DNA from: Mesonia sp.
Lineage (GTDB): Bacteria > Bacteroidota > Bacteroidia > Flavobacteriales > Flavobacteriaceae
Length of the DNA: 64,000 bases
Assembly: GCA_012964435.1 (NCBI GenBank)
Contig: DTTX01000057.1
Span: 1 to 64,000, forward strand
Reading direction: 5' to 3'
Under the pieces are notes generated by a model, which was not told where the DNA came from, did no database searches, and saw only the letters and a program-made list of their open reading frames with translations. Positions 36,918-44,931 of this stretch are shown here, in pieces. Within the stretch, counting starts at the first letter, position 1; every line of letters starts with the position of its first letter. A program made the translations under genes and the position numbers.

Positions 36918-37365
36918 CGAGTCCTCCCATTACTTCTTCCGCTAGATCTGCAAAGTCGTCTGTTGCATCTTCAATAGCAGCTTCATATTTATTCTTATCC
37001 CAAATTTCTACGATATTCACCGCAGAAGACAGGACAATTTCTTTAGATAATTCAGCAAAATTCAAAAGGTCTTTTGGTACGAGAAGACGCCCATTTGCAT
37101 CCACCTCAACCATTTTAACCCCAGCGGTAAACCTTCTAATAAAGTCGTTGTTTTTCTTTTTGAAGCGGTTAAGCGAGTTTACTTTCTTCATTAAAGCATT
37201 CCACTCGCTCATCGGGTATAACTCTATACAAGGCTGAAACACAGAACGCTTCAAAACAAAACCATCTTCTAACATTGGCAGAAGTTGTGATTTTAGTTTC
37301 GAAGGCACCATTAATCGACCTTTCGCATCGATCTTACATTCGTATGAGCCTATTAAATTTACCAC
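36895..37365 (-). CDS. mraZ: Transcriptional regulator MraZ
   Basis: DNA-binding regulator of the dcw cluster, with two AbrB-like SpoVT/MraZ repeats: IGSYECKIDAKGRLMVPSKL near the start, and VEVDANGRLLVPKDLL in the second half. I place the start at the GTG at 37365 (MVNLIGSYE). The frame can be extended to an ATG at 37416, but that adds a tail unlike MraZ and would run over the repeats described next. From the GTG the protein has 156 residues, normal for the family. It is the first gene of the cluster and probably autoregulated. Confidence 0.93.
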   Translation of the reverse strand: MVNLIGSYECKIDAKGRLMVPSKLKSQLLPMLEDGFVLKRSVFQPCIELYPMSEWNALMKKVNSLNRFKKKNNDFIRRFTAGVKMVEVDANGRLLVPKDLLNFAELSKEIVLSSAVNIVEIWDKNKYEAAIEDATDDFADLAEEVMGGLDEELGIS

Positions 37366-37400
37366 GCTAAGAATTCTTAGTTCAAATATATTGAAAATAT

Positions 37401-37430
37401 TACCACTTTTTACCACATTTTACCACATTG
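37401..37430 (-). promoter_or_regulatory. Probable MraZ operator: three 10-bp direct repeats
   Basis: Three consecutive 10-mers of the form TACCAC(A/T)TTT, ending in TACCACATTG, fill 37401-37430. On the coding strand they read GTGGTA in an AAA(A/T)RTGG context with a strict 10-bp period. MraZ proteins are known to bind short direct repeats with 10-bp spacing upstream of mraZ (TGGG boxes in E. coli, AAAGTG boxes in mollicutes). The array lies 36-65 bp before the GTG start. Confidence 0.75.
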
Positions 37431-37503
37431 TTGATAAGTTTTAAATCCTTAACTGTATTCAACTCTTAAAAACCCTTACAAATACTGATAATTAGCGATT
37501 TAC

Positions 37504-37524
37504 AAAAAGTGGAGATAAGTGGTA
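37504..37524 (+). promoter_or_regulatory. Second, inverted pair of GTGG repeats
   Basis: AAAAGTGGAG followed by ATAAGTGGTA gives two more AAGTGG units at 10-bp spacing, on the opposite strand and 74 bp from the triple array. Their 10-bp period matches the mraZ array, so this could be a weaker MraZ site that loops to it or controls the divergent hydrolase gene. This is inference from pattern only. Confidence 0.45.
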
Positions 37525-37648
37525 AGAATTTTCTAAAAGAATGCCTTTATCTTGTGAATAAAAAAGCTTTTGGTGTTGATAACAGATTATTTATTCATTC
37601 TTAAACAATAATCTCTATATTTGCGTTTGCTAACCGCAATTCTTATTG

Positions 37649-38413
37649 ATGAAAGAAGAAATTAAATCGGAAGGAAAGTTTAATTATATTGAAAAAGGAG
37701 AAGGCACTCCAATAATTATCCTACATGGTTTAATGGGAGGTTTAAGTAACTTTGACGGTGTAGCACAATTTTTTCCGGAGAACGGTTACAAAGTTGTGAT
37801 TCCTGAACTTCCACTATATTCCATGCCGCTGCTTAAAACCAGTGTGAGCAACTTTGCAAAATATATTAAGGAGTTTATTGACTTTAAAAATTATTCTGAA
37901 GTAATTTTATTAGGAAACTCTTTAGGAGGTCACATCGCATTGTTGACCACCAAGTTATATCCTCAAAAAATTAAAGGCTTAGTAATTACCGGAAGCTCCG
38001 GACTTTATGAAAGCGCTATGGGCGAAAGTTACCCTAAACGCGGTGATTACGATTACATTAAAAAGAAAGCTGAAAATGTTTTTTACGATCCTGCGGTAGC
38101 TACAAAAGAGATCGTAGATGATGTTTTTGAAACGGTAAACGATCGTAATAAATTGGTAAAAACTTTAGCCATTGCCAAAAGCGCTATTAGACATAATATG
38201 GCGAAAGACTTACCAAAAATGCAGACTGAAACTTGTATTATTTGGGGAAAACAAGACAATGTTACTCCGCCGGAAGTAGCCGAAGATTTTAATAAACTTC
38301 TCCCTAATTCTGAATTATACTGGATTGACAAATGCGGCCACGCTGCCATGATGGAACATCCAGATGAGTTTAACCAATTGCTTAACCATTGGTTAAAAGA
38401 AAAGCAATTATAA
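37649..38413 (+). CDS. Alpha/beta-fold hydrolase
   Basis: Cytoplasmic hydrolase of 254 residues. The oxyanion block is IILHGLMGG (about 24-32), the nucleophile elbow is GNSLGG with the catalytic Ser near residue 92, the acid region is IIWGKQDNVTPPEVAEDF, and the catalytic His is in CGHAAMMEHPDEF. No signal peptide is present. The ATG at 37649 is preferred over the TTG one codon upstream. The gene is divergent from mraZ and 3 bp upstream of yihA, with which it is surely co-transcribed. Its substrate is unknown; membership in the esterase/C-C hydrolase superfamily is clear. Confidence 0.88.
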   Translation: MKEEIKSEGKFNYIEKGEGTPIIILHGLMGGLSNFDGVAQFFPENGYKVVIPELPLYSMPLLKTSVSNFAKYIKEFIDFKNYSEVILLGNSLGGHIALLTTKLYPQKIKGLVITGSSGLYESAMGESYPKRGDYDYIKKKAENVFYDPAVATKEIVDDVFETVNDRNKLVKTLAIAKSAIRHNMAKDLPKMQTETCIIWGKQDNVTPPEVAEDFNKLLPNSELYWIDKCGHAAMMEHPDEFNQLLNHWLKEKQL

Positions 38414-38416
38414 GCC

Positions 38417-39013
38417 ATGGATATTAAATCTGCCAAATTTGTAATTAGCAACAGTGACGTTAAAAAATGTCCTGAAAGCAATTTACCGGAATATGCTTTT
38501 ATAGGAAGAAGTAATGTTGGTAAGTCTTCGCTGATCAATATGTTAACGAAGCGAAAAAGCTTAGCTAAAACATCGGGCAGACCAGGAAAAACGCAACTTA
38601 TTAATCATTTTCTCATTAACCAAGAATGGCATTTGGTAGATTTACCGGGTTATGGTTATGCACGCGTAAGCAAAAAAGAGAAAAAGACTTTTCAGAAATT
38701 TATTACAGATTATTTTAAGAACAGAAAACAACTGGTTTCTGCTTTTATTTTAGTCGATTCTCGCCACGAACCACAAAAAATAGATCTTGAATTTATGCAA
38801 TGGTTGGGCGAGCATATGATTCCGTTTGCGATTATTTTCACGAAAGCTGATAAATTAAAGCCGAATGCTTTAGAGCGTAATATTGAAGATTACCAAAAGA
38901 AGCTTTTAGAAACTTGGGCAAGTGTACCACCTTATTTTGTTACTTCTTCTTCTAAAGAAATTGGTCGAGACGAGCTTCTAAATTATATTGAAGAGATCAA
39001 TAATTCGCTGTAA
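38417..39013 (+). CDS. yihA: Ribosome biogenesis GTP-binding protein YihA/YsxC (EngB)
   Basis: Small GTPase needed for assembly of the 50S subunit. The G1 loop is [14 protein letters not shown] (about 30-43), the G2/G3 region has [14 protein letters not shown] and [14 protein letters not shown]4 is FTKADKL and G5 is [13 protein letters not shown]. It has 198 residues, the usual length. It is the second gene of the two-gene operon with the alpha/beta hydrolase, converging on the gldB-gldC operon with only 12 bp between the stops. Confidence 0.96.
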   Translation: MDIKSAKFVISNSDVKKCPESNLPEYAFIGRSNVGKSSLINMLTKRKSLAKTSGRPGKTQLINHFLINQEWHLVDLPGYGYARVSKKEKKTFQKFITDYFKNRKQLVSAFILVDSRHEPQKIDLEFMQWLGEHMIPFAIIFTKADKLKPNALERNIEDYQKKLLETWASVPPYFVTSSSKEIGRDELLNYIEEINNSL

Positions 39014-39025
39014 AAATTCTTCCGC

Positions 39026-39385
39026 TTAAACTCTAGATTTCAATAAATTAATTAGCTCTTTTGTAGTAGTGAGTTTATTCAATTCTTCCGAAGAAATAAG
39101 CACTTCTAAATTCCCTTGATTTTCGATTAGAAGAATCGGAAATTTAAATTTGTATCCAAATTTTGAAGCATATTGTTTTTGAAATTCATCTTTATGGAGA
39201 AACTCTAATTCATGCGAAGATGCTTTTCTAAAATTTCTCCATAATCGATGTTCTGTAAATGTGTTATGGGTAAGTTTACACAAATTACACGTATAAGTGC
39301 TTGGGCGTAAAAGTTTATGCGCTACATCTAATAAAGTGTTTGCTTTACCAGAATTTGCATTATAAACCATTACGAGTTTTGCCAT
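39026..39385 (-). CDS. Unrecognised 119-residue protein with a CxxC motif
   Basis: I do not recognise a named family. The protein starts AKLVMVYNANSG, has CNLC at about residues 34-37 followed by a basic helix, and later KFPILLIENQGNLEVLISSEEL. A CxxC near the N-terminus, an isoleucine-proline strand in the second half and a final helix would suit a thioredoxin-like fold, but no signal peptide is present and the match is only by eye. Its ATG overlaps the gldC stop by one base (TAATG), so it is translated with gldC and gldB as the third gene of their operon. A link to gliding or the T9SS is thus possible but not shown. Confidence 0.8.
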   Translation of the reverse strand: MAKLVMVYNANSGKANTLLDVAHKLLRPSTYTCNLCKLTHNTFTEHRLWRNFRKASSHELEFLHKDEFQKQYASKFGYKFKFPILLIENQGNLEVLISSEELNKLTTTKELINLLKSRV

Positions 39386-39720
39386 TACTCTTTTTTCAGT
39401 TCTAATTTATCTGCAAAATAATCGCAGAAATCTTTCATGGTTTCCATCATTTTTTCATCTTCGGTAGCGCGGTAAAACGTATCACTCATAGCCACTAAAG
39501 TTTGATGAAAGAACACCTTCATCTCATCGACCGGCATATCTTTGGTCCATAGATCGATACGCAAAGTTTCTTGCTGCTTGCTATCCCAAAGTGAAAGTAA
39601 CATTGCTTTTGCTTCTTCATTATTAATACCGCCGTCTTGCGCGCTCCAGTTTAAATTTTCAGGCACATTATTTTCGTCGACCTCAACTTGTATTTTTATT
39701 TCAGACTTTTTATTTGACAT
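39385..39720 (-). CDS. gldC: Gliding motility protein GldC
   Basis: Cytoplasmic or membrane-peripheral protein of 111 residues, required for efficient gliding in flavobacteria. It begins SEIKIQVEVDENNVPENLNWSAQ and contains LLSLWDSKQQETLRIDLWTKDMPVDEMK, the typical GldC core, and ends with an acidic helix. It starts 2 bp after gldB, as in other flavobacteria. GldC has no enzymatic motif; it is thought to stabilise GldB. Confidence 0.93.
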   Translation of the reverse strand: MSNKKSEIKIQVEVDENNVPENLNWSAQDGGINNEEAKAMLLSLWDSKQQETLRIDLWTKDMPVDEMKVFFHQTLVAMSDTFYRATEDEKMMETMKDFCDYFADKLELKKE

Positions 39721-39722
39721 GC

Positions 39723-40688
39723 TTATGGTTTTCTAGGTTTGTAATTTGATTTTTTAAATAATTCTTCCGCATCGGTTTGCAGCAATTCTGACAACGAAAC
39801 ATCCGGATTTTTCTCTGCAAACTGTCGTACAATTTGCCAACCCATATATTGTCCCAATTGTGGCGGACTTTCGTTATCTAACTGCAATCTAAATTTTGAA
39901 AAAGGCGCTAAATTAATAAATCTTCGCTGCAATTCACTATCGGTATCGTAAAGAACTTCGTGCTCTATAAAATATCGCCAAATTTGCTCTTCGTTAGTTA
40001 ATGCCCATTCCATTTCTTTTTCAGTATAACCCATTCGTTGCGCTTCAGAAAAATTAGGAATTAAGCGATCTTTCAGATATAATAATTTACCGTAATAAAC
40101 CATTGCCGCCAAGAAGGTTCTGCCTTGTGGTTGCGGTACAAATTGCTCGGCATAAGCAGTTGCCATATCGGGAACAATTTGTTCTTTACGAAAGTTTTTC
40201 TTTAAATATTCTTGTAAACCAATGTAAAACTTGTGCTCTTCACCCAAATAGGTATCTAATGAAACCAACACCACGCTATCTGCCACGATCACCTTATTGC
40301 GATAATCGACTTCTGAAGTAACCGTAATTACCTTAGGTACTTGAAACTGCGGAAAATAATATTTTAAATGCTGAAAAAGACTTTCTATTTCTTCCTCTTG
40401 CTCAAACTTCGGAAAGGCTTTTACAGTTTCCCGATTTAATTCTTGCTGAATCGTATCGTTCATCATATCCACCCAAACAGAATCGGAATATTGCTTAGGG
40501 AATAAAAGCGGATATTCTTTTTTTAACTGCGGAAGATCTTCCGGCGTAGCTTCAGCAAAAACTTTATCGAAACGATCGATTTTCACCTCTACCGGAATTT
40601 TAGAGATTTCTTCTTCAACTGCGCTTTCATTATTACAACTTATCAGTAAGCCAATTGCGAGAAATAGAAATGCTATTTTTTTAATCAT
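39723..40688 (-). CDS. gldB: Gliding motility lipoprotein GldB
   Basis: Essential lipoprotein of flavobacterial gliding. The signal ends at LLISC (Cys18), followed by an acidic spacer and the conserved KIDRFDKVFAEATPEDLPQLKKEYP segment. Further blocks are YLGEEHKFYIGLQEYLKK, MATAYAEQFVPQPQGRTFLAAMVYYGKLLYL and MGYTEKEMEWALTNEEQIWRYF, all typical of GldB, which has a distant zincin-like look (HK..FY). It has 321 residues. It is divergent from nadE, and its operon continues with gldC and the CxxC protein. The presence of gldB/gldC fits the T9SS cargo at 47610-49532. Confidence 0.94.
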   Translation of the reverse strand: MIKKIAFLFLAIGLLISCNNESAVEEEISKIPVEVKIDRFDKVFAEATPEDLPQLKKEYPLLFPKQYSDSVWVDMMNDTIQQELNRETVKAFPKFEQEEEIESLFQHLKYYFPQFQVPKVITVTSEVDYRNKVIVADSVVLVSLDTYLGEEHKFYIGLQEYLKKNFRKEQIVPDMATAYAEQFVPQPQGRTFLAAMVYYGKLLYLKDRLIPNFSEAQRMGYTEKEMEWALTNEEQIWRYFIEHEVLYDTDSELQRRFINLAPFSKFRLQLDNESPPQLGQYMGWQIVRQFAEKNPDVSLSELLQTDAEELFKKSNYKPRKP

Positions 40689-40791
40689 ACTCCTGTTCTT
40701 ATGATTGCTTTAACGCCCGTAAACGTTTATAATTATACTTAAAAGCTTATTTTTGTAGCAAAGGTAATTTATAAACTTAAAATAGTAGTCC

Positions 40792-41580
40792 ATGCAAACT
40801 CAAAAAGTAGTAGATCATATTGTTCACTGGTTAAAAGATTATGCTGAAAAAGCCAATGTAAAAGGTTTTGTGATTGGTATTAGCGGCGGAATTGACTCTG
40901 CAGTAACCTCTACGCTTTGTGCAAAAACAGGATTAAAAGTTAAGTGTTTAGAAATGCCTATTCACCAAGCAGAAAACCAAGTAAGTCGAGCTTTACGCCA
41001 TATTGATTGGTTAAAAGAAAACTTTGATGATGTTGAATTACAACAAGTAAATCTTACTCCGGTTTTTGATAGTTTATTAGCCTCTTTACCGAAAGTTGAA
41101 AATGAAGAAGAACGTTTTATGTCGTTAGCCAATACTCGTGCCAGATTACGTATGACGTCACTTTATTATTTTGCTGCTTTAGAAAGTTTGCTAGTTGCCG
41201 GAACCGGAAATAAAGTAGAAGATTTTGGTGTAGGTTTTTATACAAAATACGGCGACGGCGGAGTAGATTTGAGTCCGATCGCAGATCTATTAAAAACAGA
41301 AGTTTATGAAATCGCTGAGCATTTAGGTATTCACGAAGAAATTTTAACCGCAGCGCCAACCGATGGTTTATGGGGTGATGATCGTACCGATGAAGACCAG
41401 ATCGGAGCAACTTACCCAGAATTAGAATGGGCGATGCATATGGATGATCTTGGTAAAACAGCCGATAATTTTGAAGGTCGAAAATTAGAAGTTTTCAAAA
41501 TCTACAAAAAACTAAACACCGCTAACCAACATAAAATGCAACCTATACCGGTTTGTGAAATTCCGTTGAATTTGAAGTAA
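40792..41580 (+). CDS. nadE: Ammonia-dependent NAD+ synthetase
   Basis: Cytoplasmic ligase that amidates nicotinic acid adenine dinucleotide to NAD+. The ATP pyrophosphatase P-loop GISGGIDSA is at about residues 29-37. VAGTGNKVEDFGVGFYTKYGDGGVDLSPI and AAPTDGLWGDDRTDEDQIGATY are the family blocks. At 262 residues it lacks the N-terminal glutaminase (nitrilase) domain, so it should use free ammonia. It is divergent from gldB across a 103-bp gap that has a TATTTTTG box at 40748-40755, 36 bp before the ATG, which may be its -7 element. Confidence 0.96.
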   Translation: MQTQKVVDHIVHWLKDYAEKANVKGFVIGISGGIDSAVTSTLCAKTGLKVKCLEMPIHQAENQVSRALRHIDWLKENFDDVELQQVNLTPVFDSLLASLPKVENEEERFMSLANTRARLRMTSLYYFAALESLLVAGTGNKVEDFGVGFYTKYGDGGVDLSPIADLLKTEVYEIAEHLGIHEEILTAAPTDGLWGDDRTDEDQIGATYPELEWAMHMDDLGKTADNFEGRKLEVFKIYKKLNTANQHKMQPIPVCEIPLNLK

Positions 41581-41703
41581 AGATTTTTTATTCAACTTGA
41601 ATATTTGGTTAAATTAAACAGAATGAGATTTTGGGTTGACGCTTCGAAGAGGTTATCGTGACCATTGGAGATGATGAGAACAGAAGTTATTTCAACTAAA
41701 AAA

Positions 41704-43665
41704 TCACAGGACTCGTTTAATACGTTCAGCAATATTCATCTCTAATTTTTTGTACTCAATCACTTGTTCTAAGATTTCTTGGTGATGTTCTGCAATATCT
41801 TTTTTAGCGTCTTGCATTAACTCAGCCACCTTTTGTTTCACTAAGTGTAAACGTAAATTTAGAATGGTGTCGTTTACTTCGCGAGCTTCAAGTTTTGTTC
41901 TGGGTTGCACAAAAATATCCTGATCTTCCCATCGGTGAAGTACATTTTTTTCTTCAGCCATTAAAATGGAAGTAATATCTGAAGCCTGCTCCGGTGAAAG
42001 CTGATTAATAAAAGTTTCAACCTTTAAATCTTCTTTGGTATTGAATTCATAAATAATTTGCTCGTATAATAAACGGAAACTTTCGTTAGTAAATTCAATC
42101 TCGTCTTCTTGAAGATCTAGAAAGATCTTTTCGTAAACTTTAGCTTCCTGTTTTTCTAATTCGAGCTCTAGATTTCCATCGCGATCTTCTTTGTATACGT
42201 ATTCTTCAAATTCATCTGCAACCTTCCCGTAACGAAGTAACAAACTAATAATGTTACGTTCTAACTCGAATTGACGATCTACTTTTGGGCGAACTTCTTT
42301 GGGTTGCTTAATAACCTCGAAATTCTTTTTTTGTGTTGAAGTTTTTCGACCGCTATCTTTATTATTTTTTGCGTTAAGTTGCGCTAATGTACTGTAGAGG
42401 ACGTCTTCTGAAACATCCATAATTCGAGTACATTCTTTCAAGTAAATCTCTTGCTGAATTTGGTCGGGTATTTTTGCAATACTATTGACCATATCTCGAA
42501 TTACTTCAGCTTTTTTAATAGGATCACCTTGCGCTTGATCAACCAAAAGCGACGCCTTAAAACTGATGAAATCTTTAGAATTTTGCTGAAGATAAGCTTC
42601 GATATCTTCTTTGGTATTTGCTTTAGCAAAACTATCGGGATCTTCACCTTCCGGGAACGCACAAACTTTCACATTCATTCCCTGTTCTAAGATCAAATCT
42701 ATACCGCGTAACGAAGCTCGAAGCCCGGCAGCATCACCATCAAAAAGTACTGTAATGTTTTTAGTGAGTCGATTAATTAACCGAATTTGTTCGGGCGTTA
42801 ACGCCGTTCCGGAAGAAGCCACCACATTTTCGATCCCGGCTTGATGCATTTGGATCACATCGGTATAACCTTCTACCAAATAACAATTATCTTCTTTCGC
42901 TATGCTTTGTTTGGCGTAATAAATACCGTAAAGCACTTTACTTTTATGGTAAATATCACTCTCGGGCGAGTTTAAATATTTAGCAGCTTTTTTCTCGTTG
43001 GTTAAAATTCGACCTCCAAAACCAAGCGTTCTTCCTGACATCGAGTGAATAGGGAACATTACCCTGCCTTTAAATCGGTCAAATTTCTTTTGTTCTTTAA
43101 CGATCGTAAGCCCGGTTTTTTCTAAAAACTCTAATTGATACCCTTGCTTTAAAGCTTCTTCTGTAAAAGCATCCCAAATATCGGGAGAATAACCTAAATC
43201 GAATTTCTCTATGGTTTCGTTGGTAAAACCGCGTTCTTTAAAGTAGCTTAAACCAATGGCTTTGCCTTGTTCGGTTTTTAGTAGTTTTTTCTGAAAAAAT
43301 TTATTGGCAAATTCTGAAACCAAGTACATACTTTCGCGCTCATCGGCAAGTTGCTTTTGCTCGTCGGTTTGCTCGGTTTCTTCAATTTCGATTCCGTATT
43401 TTTTGGCGAGGTATTTTATAGCTTCCGGATAGTTAAAATGTTCGTGTTCCATAATGAAAGCCACGACATTGCCACCTTTTCCGCTAGAGAAATCTTTCCA
43501 GATCTGTTTTACCGGGCTCACCATAAAACTCGGTGTACGCTCATCGGTAAACGGACTTAAGCCTTTGTAGTTAGAACCCGATTTTTTTAACTGCACAAAA
43601 TCGCCAATCACCTCTTCTACCCGAGCGGCATCAAACACTTGATCTATGGTCGATTTTTTAATCAT
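41704..43665 (-). CDS. dnaG: DNA primase without the zinc ligands
   Basis: Synthesises RNA primers at the replication fork. The N-terminal domain aligns with the CHC2 zinc domain (YKGLSPFTDERTPSF, KQIWKDFSSGKGGNVVAF), but each expected ligand is replaced: Ser37, Thr40, Asp58 and Ser61 stand where E. coli has Cys40, His43, Cys61 and Cys64. The catalytic core (TGLTIVKEQKKFDRFKGRVMFPI) and the Toprim domain (LVEGYTDVI, LFDGDAAG) are intact, and a C-terminal helicase-interaction region (about 450-653) is present, so the protein is complete and surely active. It has 653 residues. The gene converges on nadE. Similar loss is known to me from other flavobacterial primases, but I cannot check its extent. 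Confidence 0.95.
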   Translation of the reverse strand: MIKKSTIDQVFDAARVEEVIGDFVQLKKSGSNYKGLSPFTDERTPSFMVSPVKQIWKDFSSGKGGNVVAFIMEHEHFNYPEAIKYLAKKYGIEIEETEQTDEQKQLADERESMYLVSEFANKFFQKKLLKTEQGKAIGLSYFKERGFTNETIEKFDLGYSPDIWDAFTEEALKQGYQLEFLEKTGLTIVKEQKKFDRFKGRVMFPIHSMSGRTLGFGGRILTNEKKAAKYLNSPESDIYHKSKVLYGIYYAKQSIAKEDNCYLVEGYTDVIQMHQAGIENVVASSGTALTPEQIRLINRLTKNITVLFDGDAAGLRASLRGIDLILEQGMNVKVCAFPEGEDPDSFAKANTKEDIEAYLQQNSKDFISFKASLLVDQAQGDPIKKAEVIRDMVNSIAKIPDQIQQEIYLKECTRIMDVSEDVLYSTLAQLNAKNNKDSGRKTSTQKKNFEVIKQPKEVRPKVDRQFELERNIISLLLRYGKVADEFEEYVYKEDRDGNLELELEKQEAKVYEKIFLDLQEDEIEFTNESFRLLYEQIIYEFNTKEDLKVETFINQLSPEQASDITSILMAEEKNVLHRWEDQDIFVQPRTKLEAREVNDTILNLRLHLVKQKVAELMQDAKKDIAEHHQEILEQVIEYKKLEMNIAERIKRVL

Positions 43666-43715
43666 TTCAGCTTAAAATCTTGGAAAGTTTCAATTTGCAA
43701 AAGTACTAAAATATA

Positions 43716-43748
43716 AAAAAGGGTAAACAACTTTGGCTTACCCTTTTT
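43716..43748 (-). terminator. Terminator of the ECF/outer-membrane protein operon
   Basis: An 11-bp stem, AAAAAGGGTAA (43716-43726) with TTACCCTTTTT (43738-43748), and an 11-base loop, with T-runs on the minus strand, 25 bp after the stop at 43774. Confidence 0.8.
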
Positions 43749-43773
43749 CTTCTAATTCAAAATGAAACAAATT

Positions 43774-44838
43774 TTACAATACTAATCTTACTCCTACAGC
43801 CACATTGTGTTGCTCTACCGGATTATCTTTAAACAGTGTATTTAAATCGTATCTTGCATAAAGCGTCCAATCTCCATAACCTACATATCCACTTAAACCG
43901 TAAATAAATTTTTCGATATTATAATCTTCATCGATCTTAGCTTTGGTGTTTTCTCCATCTTTCTTATACTTTAACTTTTGAGAAGAGCCTAGATTTAATC
44001 CGGCATAACCTCCTAAACCAACTTTAAAATGATCTACATCGTAATAAGCCTCTTTAGATCCGTATTTAATAGTTGATTTACCAAACTCGAAATGTAAAGG
44101 AAGTACCAAATTACCGAAATTTAACTTCGCCTTTTTTAGATCGTACTCGTATTCTTCTAAAATGGTTTGATCGCCATCTTCTACAAAATACATATTGTCT
44201 TTCGCTTTTAAACCGTTAGAATGAACGCTAAAACCGTAGTTAAACCTTAACGAACCAGCTTGATTTAACATCGTTTGCCACCCGAAGCCAATTTCAAAAA
44301 AACGGCTTCCGCCAAGTTTGTAAGGAGAATCACTTAACGAAACATTGTCGATCAAAGCGTGATTAAAGCCAAACGCCACGTAAGTATTACTTGTAGTTCT
44401 TTCTGGAATAGAATCGTAATCTTCGACATCTTCTATTTTTTCATCATATTTTAAAAAGCCTAAAGAAGTATAATATGCATCTATTTTTTTCTCCTCTTTA
44501 CCTTCTACCGTTTCTGCATTACGCTCTAAAAGCGCAATATTTTCATCGATAATATTCTTTTGGTTTTGAATATTTAAGGCTCTTTTTTCTGCCGCCGATT
44601 TTTTTAATTCAGCCGCTTCTGTAGCGGTGATTTCGTTATTTTCTAATTGCTCATTAATTTTTTGAACTTCTTCTCGAAGTTTATCTTTTTCGATTTTTTC
44701 AATTTTATTTTTCTGTTTTTGTAACTCTTCGATCTTTAACTCAATGTTGTTTTTCACTTCAATGTTAATTTGCGCTTGAGATTGATAACCGACTGCAGCA
44801 GCGATAAATAAGGCTAGACTAATAATAATTGTTTTCAT
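43774..44838 (-). CDS. Secreted protein with coiled coil and predicted outer-membrane beta-barrel
   Basis: Not a named family that I recognise. A signal peptide (about 1-23, ending SQAQ) is followed by a charged coiled-coil segment (about 25-125, KIEELQKQKNKIEKIEKDKL and similar) and then a beta-rich region of about 220 residues with alternating hydrophobic strands (FFEIGFGWQTML, LRFNYGFSVHS, GLGGYAGLNLG, YGLSGYVGYGDWTLYARYDL, HNVAVGVRLVL). It ends in Val-Leu without a terminal Phe. The pattern suggests an outer-membrane barrel with a periplasmic coil. It is the last gene of the group with the ECF sigma factor and its probable anti-sigma, so it is a candidate target or sensor of that system. 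Confidence 0.75.
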   Translation of the reverse strand: MKTIIISLALFIAAAVGYQSQAQINIEVKNNIELKIEELQKQKNKIEKIEKDKLREEVQKINEQLENNEITATEAAELKKSAAEKRALNIQNQKNIIDENIALLERNAETVEGKEEKKIDAYYTSLGFLKYDEKIEDVEDYDSIPERTTSNTYVAFGFNHALIDNVSLSDSPYKLGGSRFFEIGFGWQTMLNQAGSLRFNYGFSVHSNGLKAKDNMYFVEDGDQTILEEYEYDLKKAKLNFGNLVLPLHFEFGKSTIKYGSKEAYYDVDHFKVGLGGYAGLNLGSSQKLKYKKDGENTKAKIDEDYNIEKFIYGLSGYVGYGDWTLYARYDLNTLFKDNPVEQHNVAVGVRLVL

Positions 44839-44931
44839 GATTTTTGTTGATTTTAGACACTTCGCTTCTACCCTTCCCTTTTTAGAAGGGAAGAAACTTA
44901 GTGGATTGATGAATGATTGATTTTGATTAAT

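Noticed and set aside
37366-37416. Longer mraZ start at 37416
   Set aside because: It would place the repeat array inside the coding region and add 17 residues foreign to MraZ.
37401-37430. CRISPR-like or simple tandem repeat
   Set aside because: Three 10-bp units without spacers, directly upstream of mraZ, fit a regulator site far better.
41581-41703. Gene or repeat remnant between nadE and dnaG
   Set aside because: Only a vague likeness to the intergenic repeat units (CTTCGAAGAGG...GTGACC); too weak to call.
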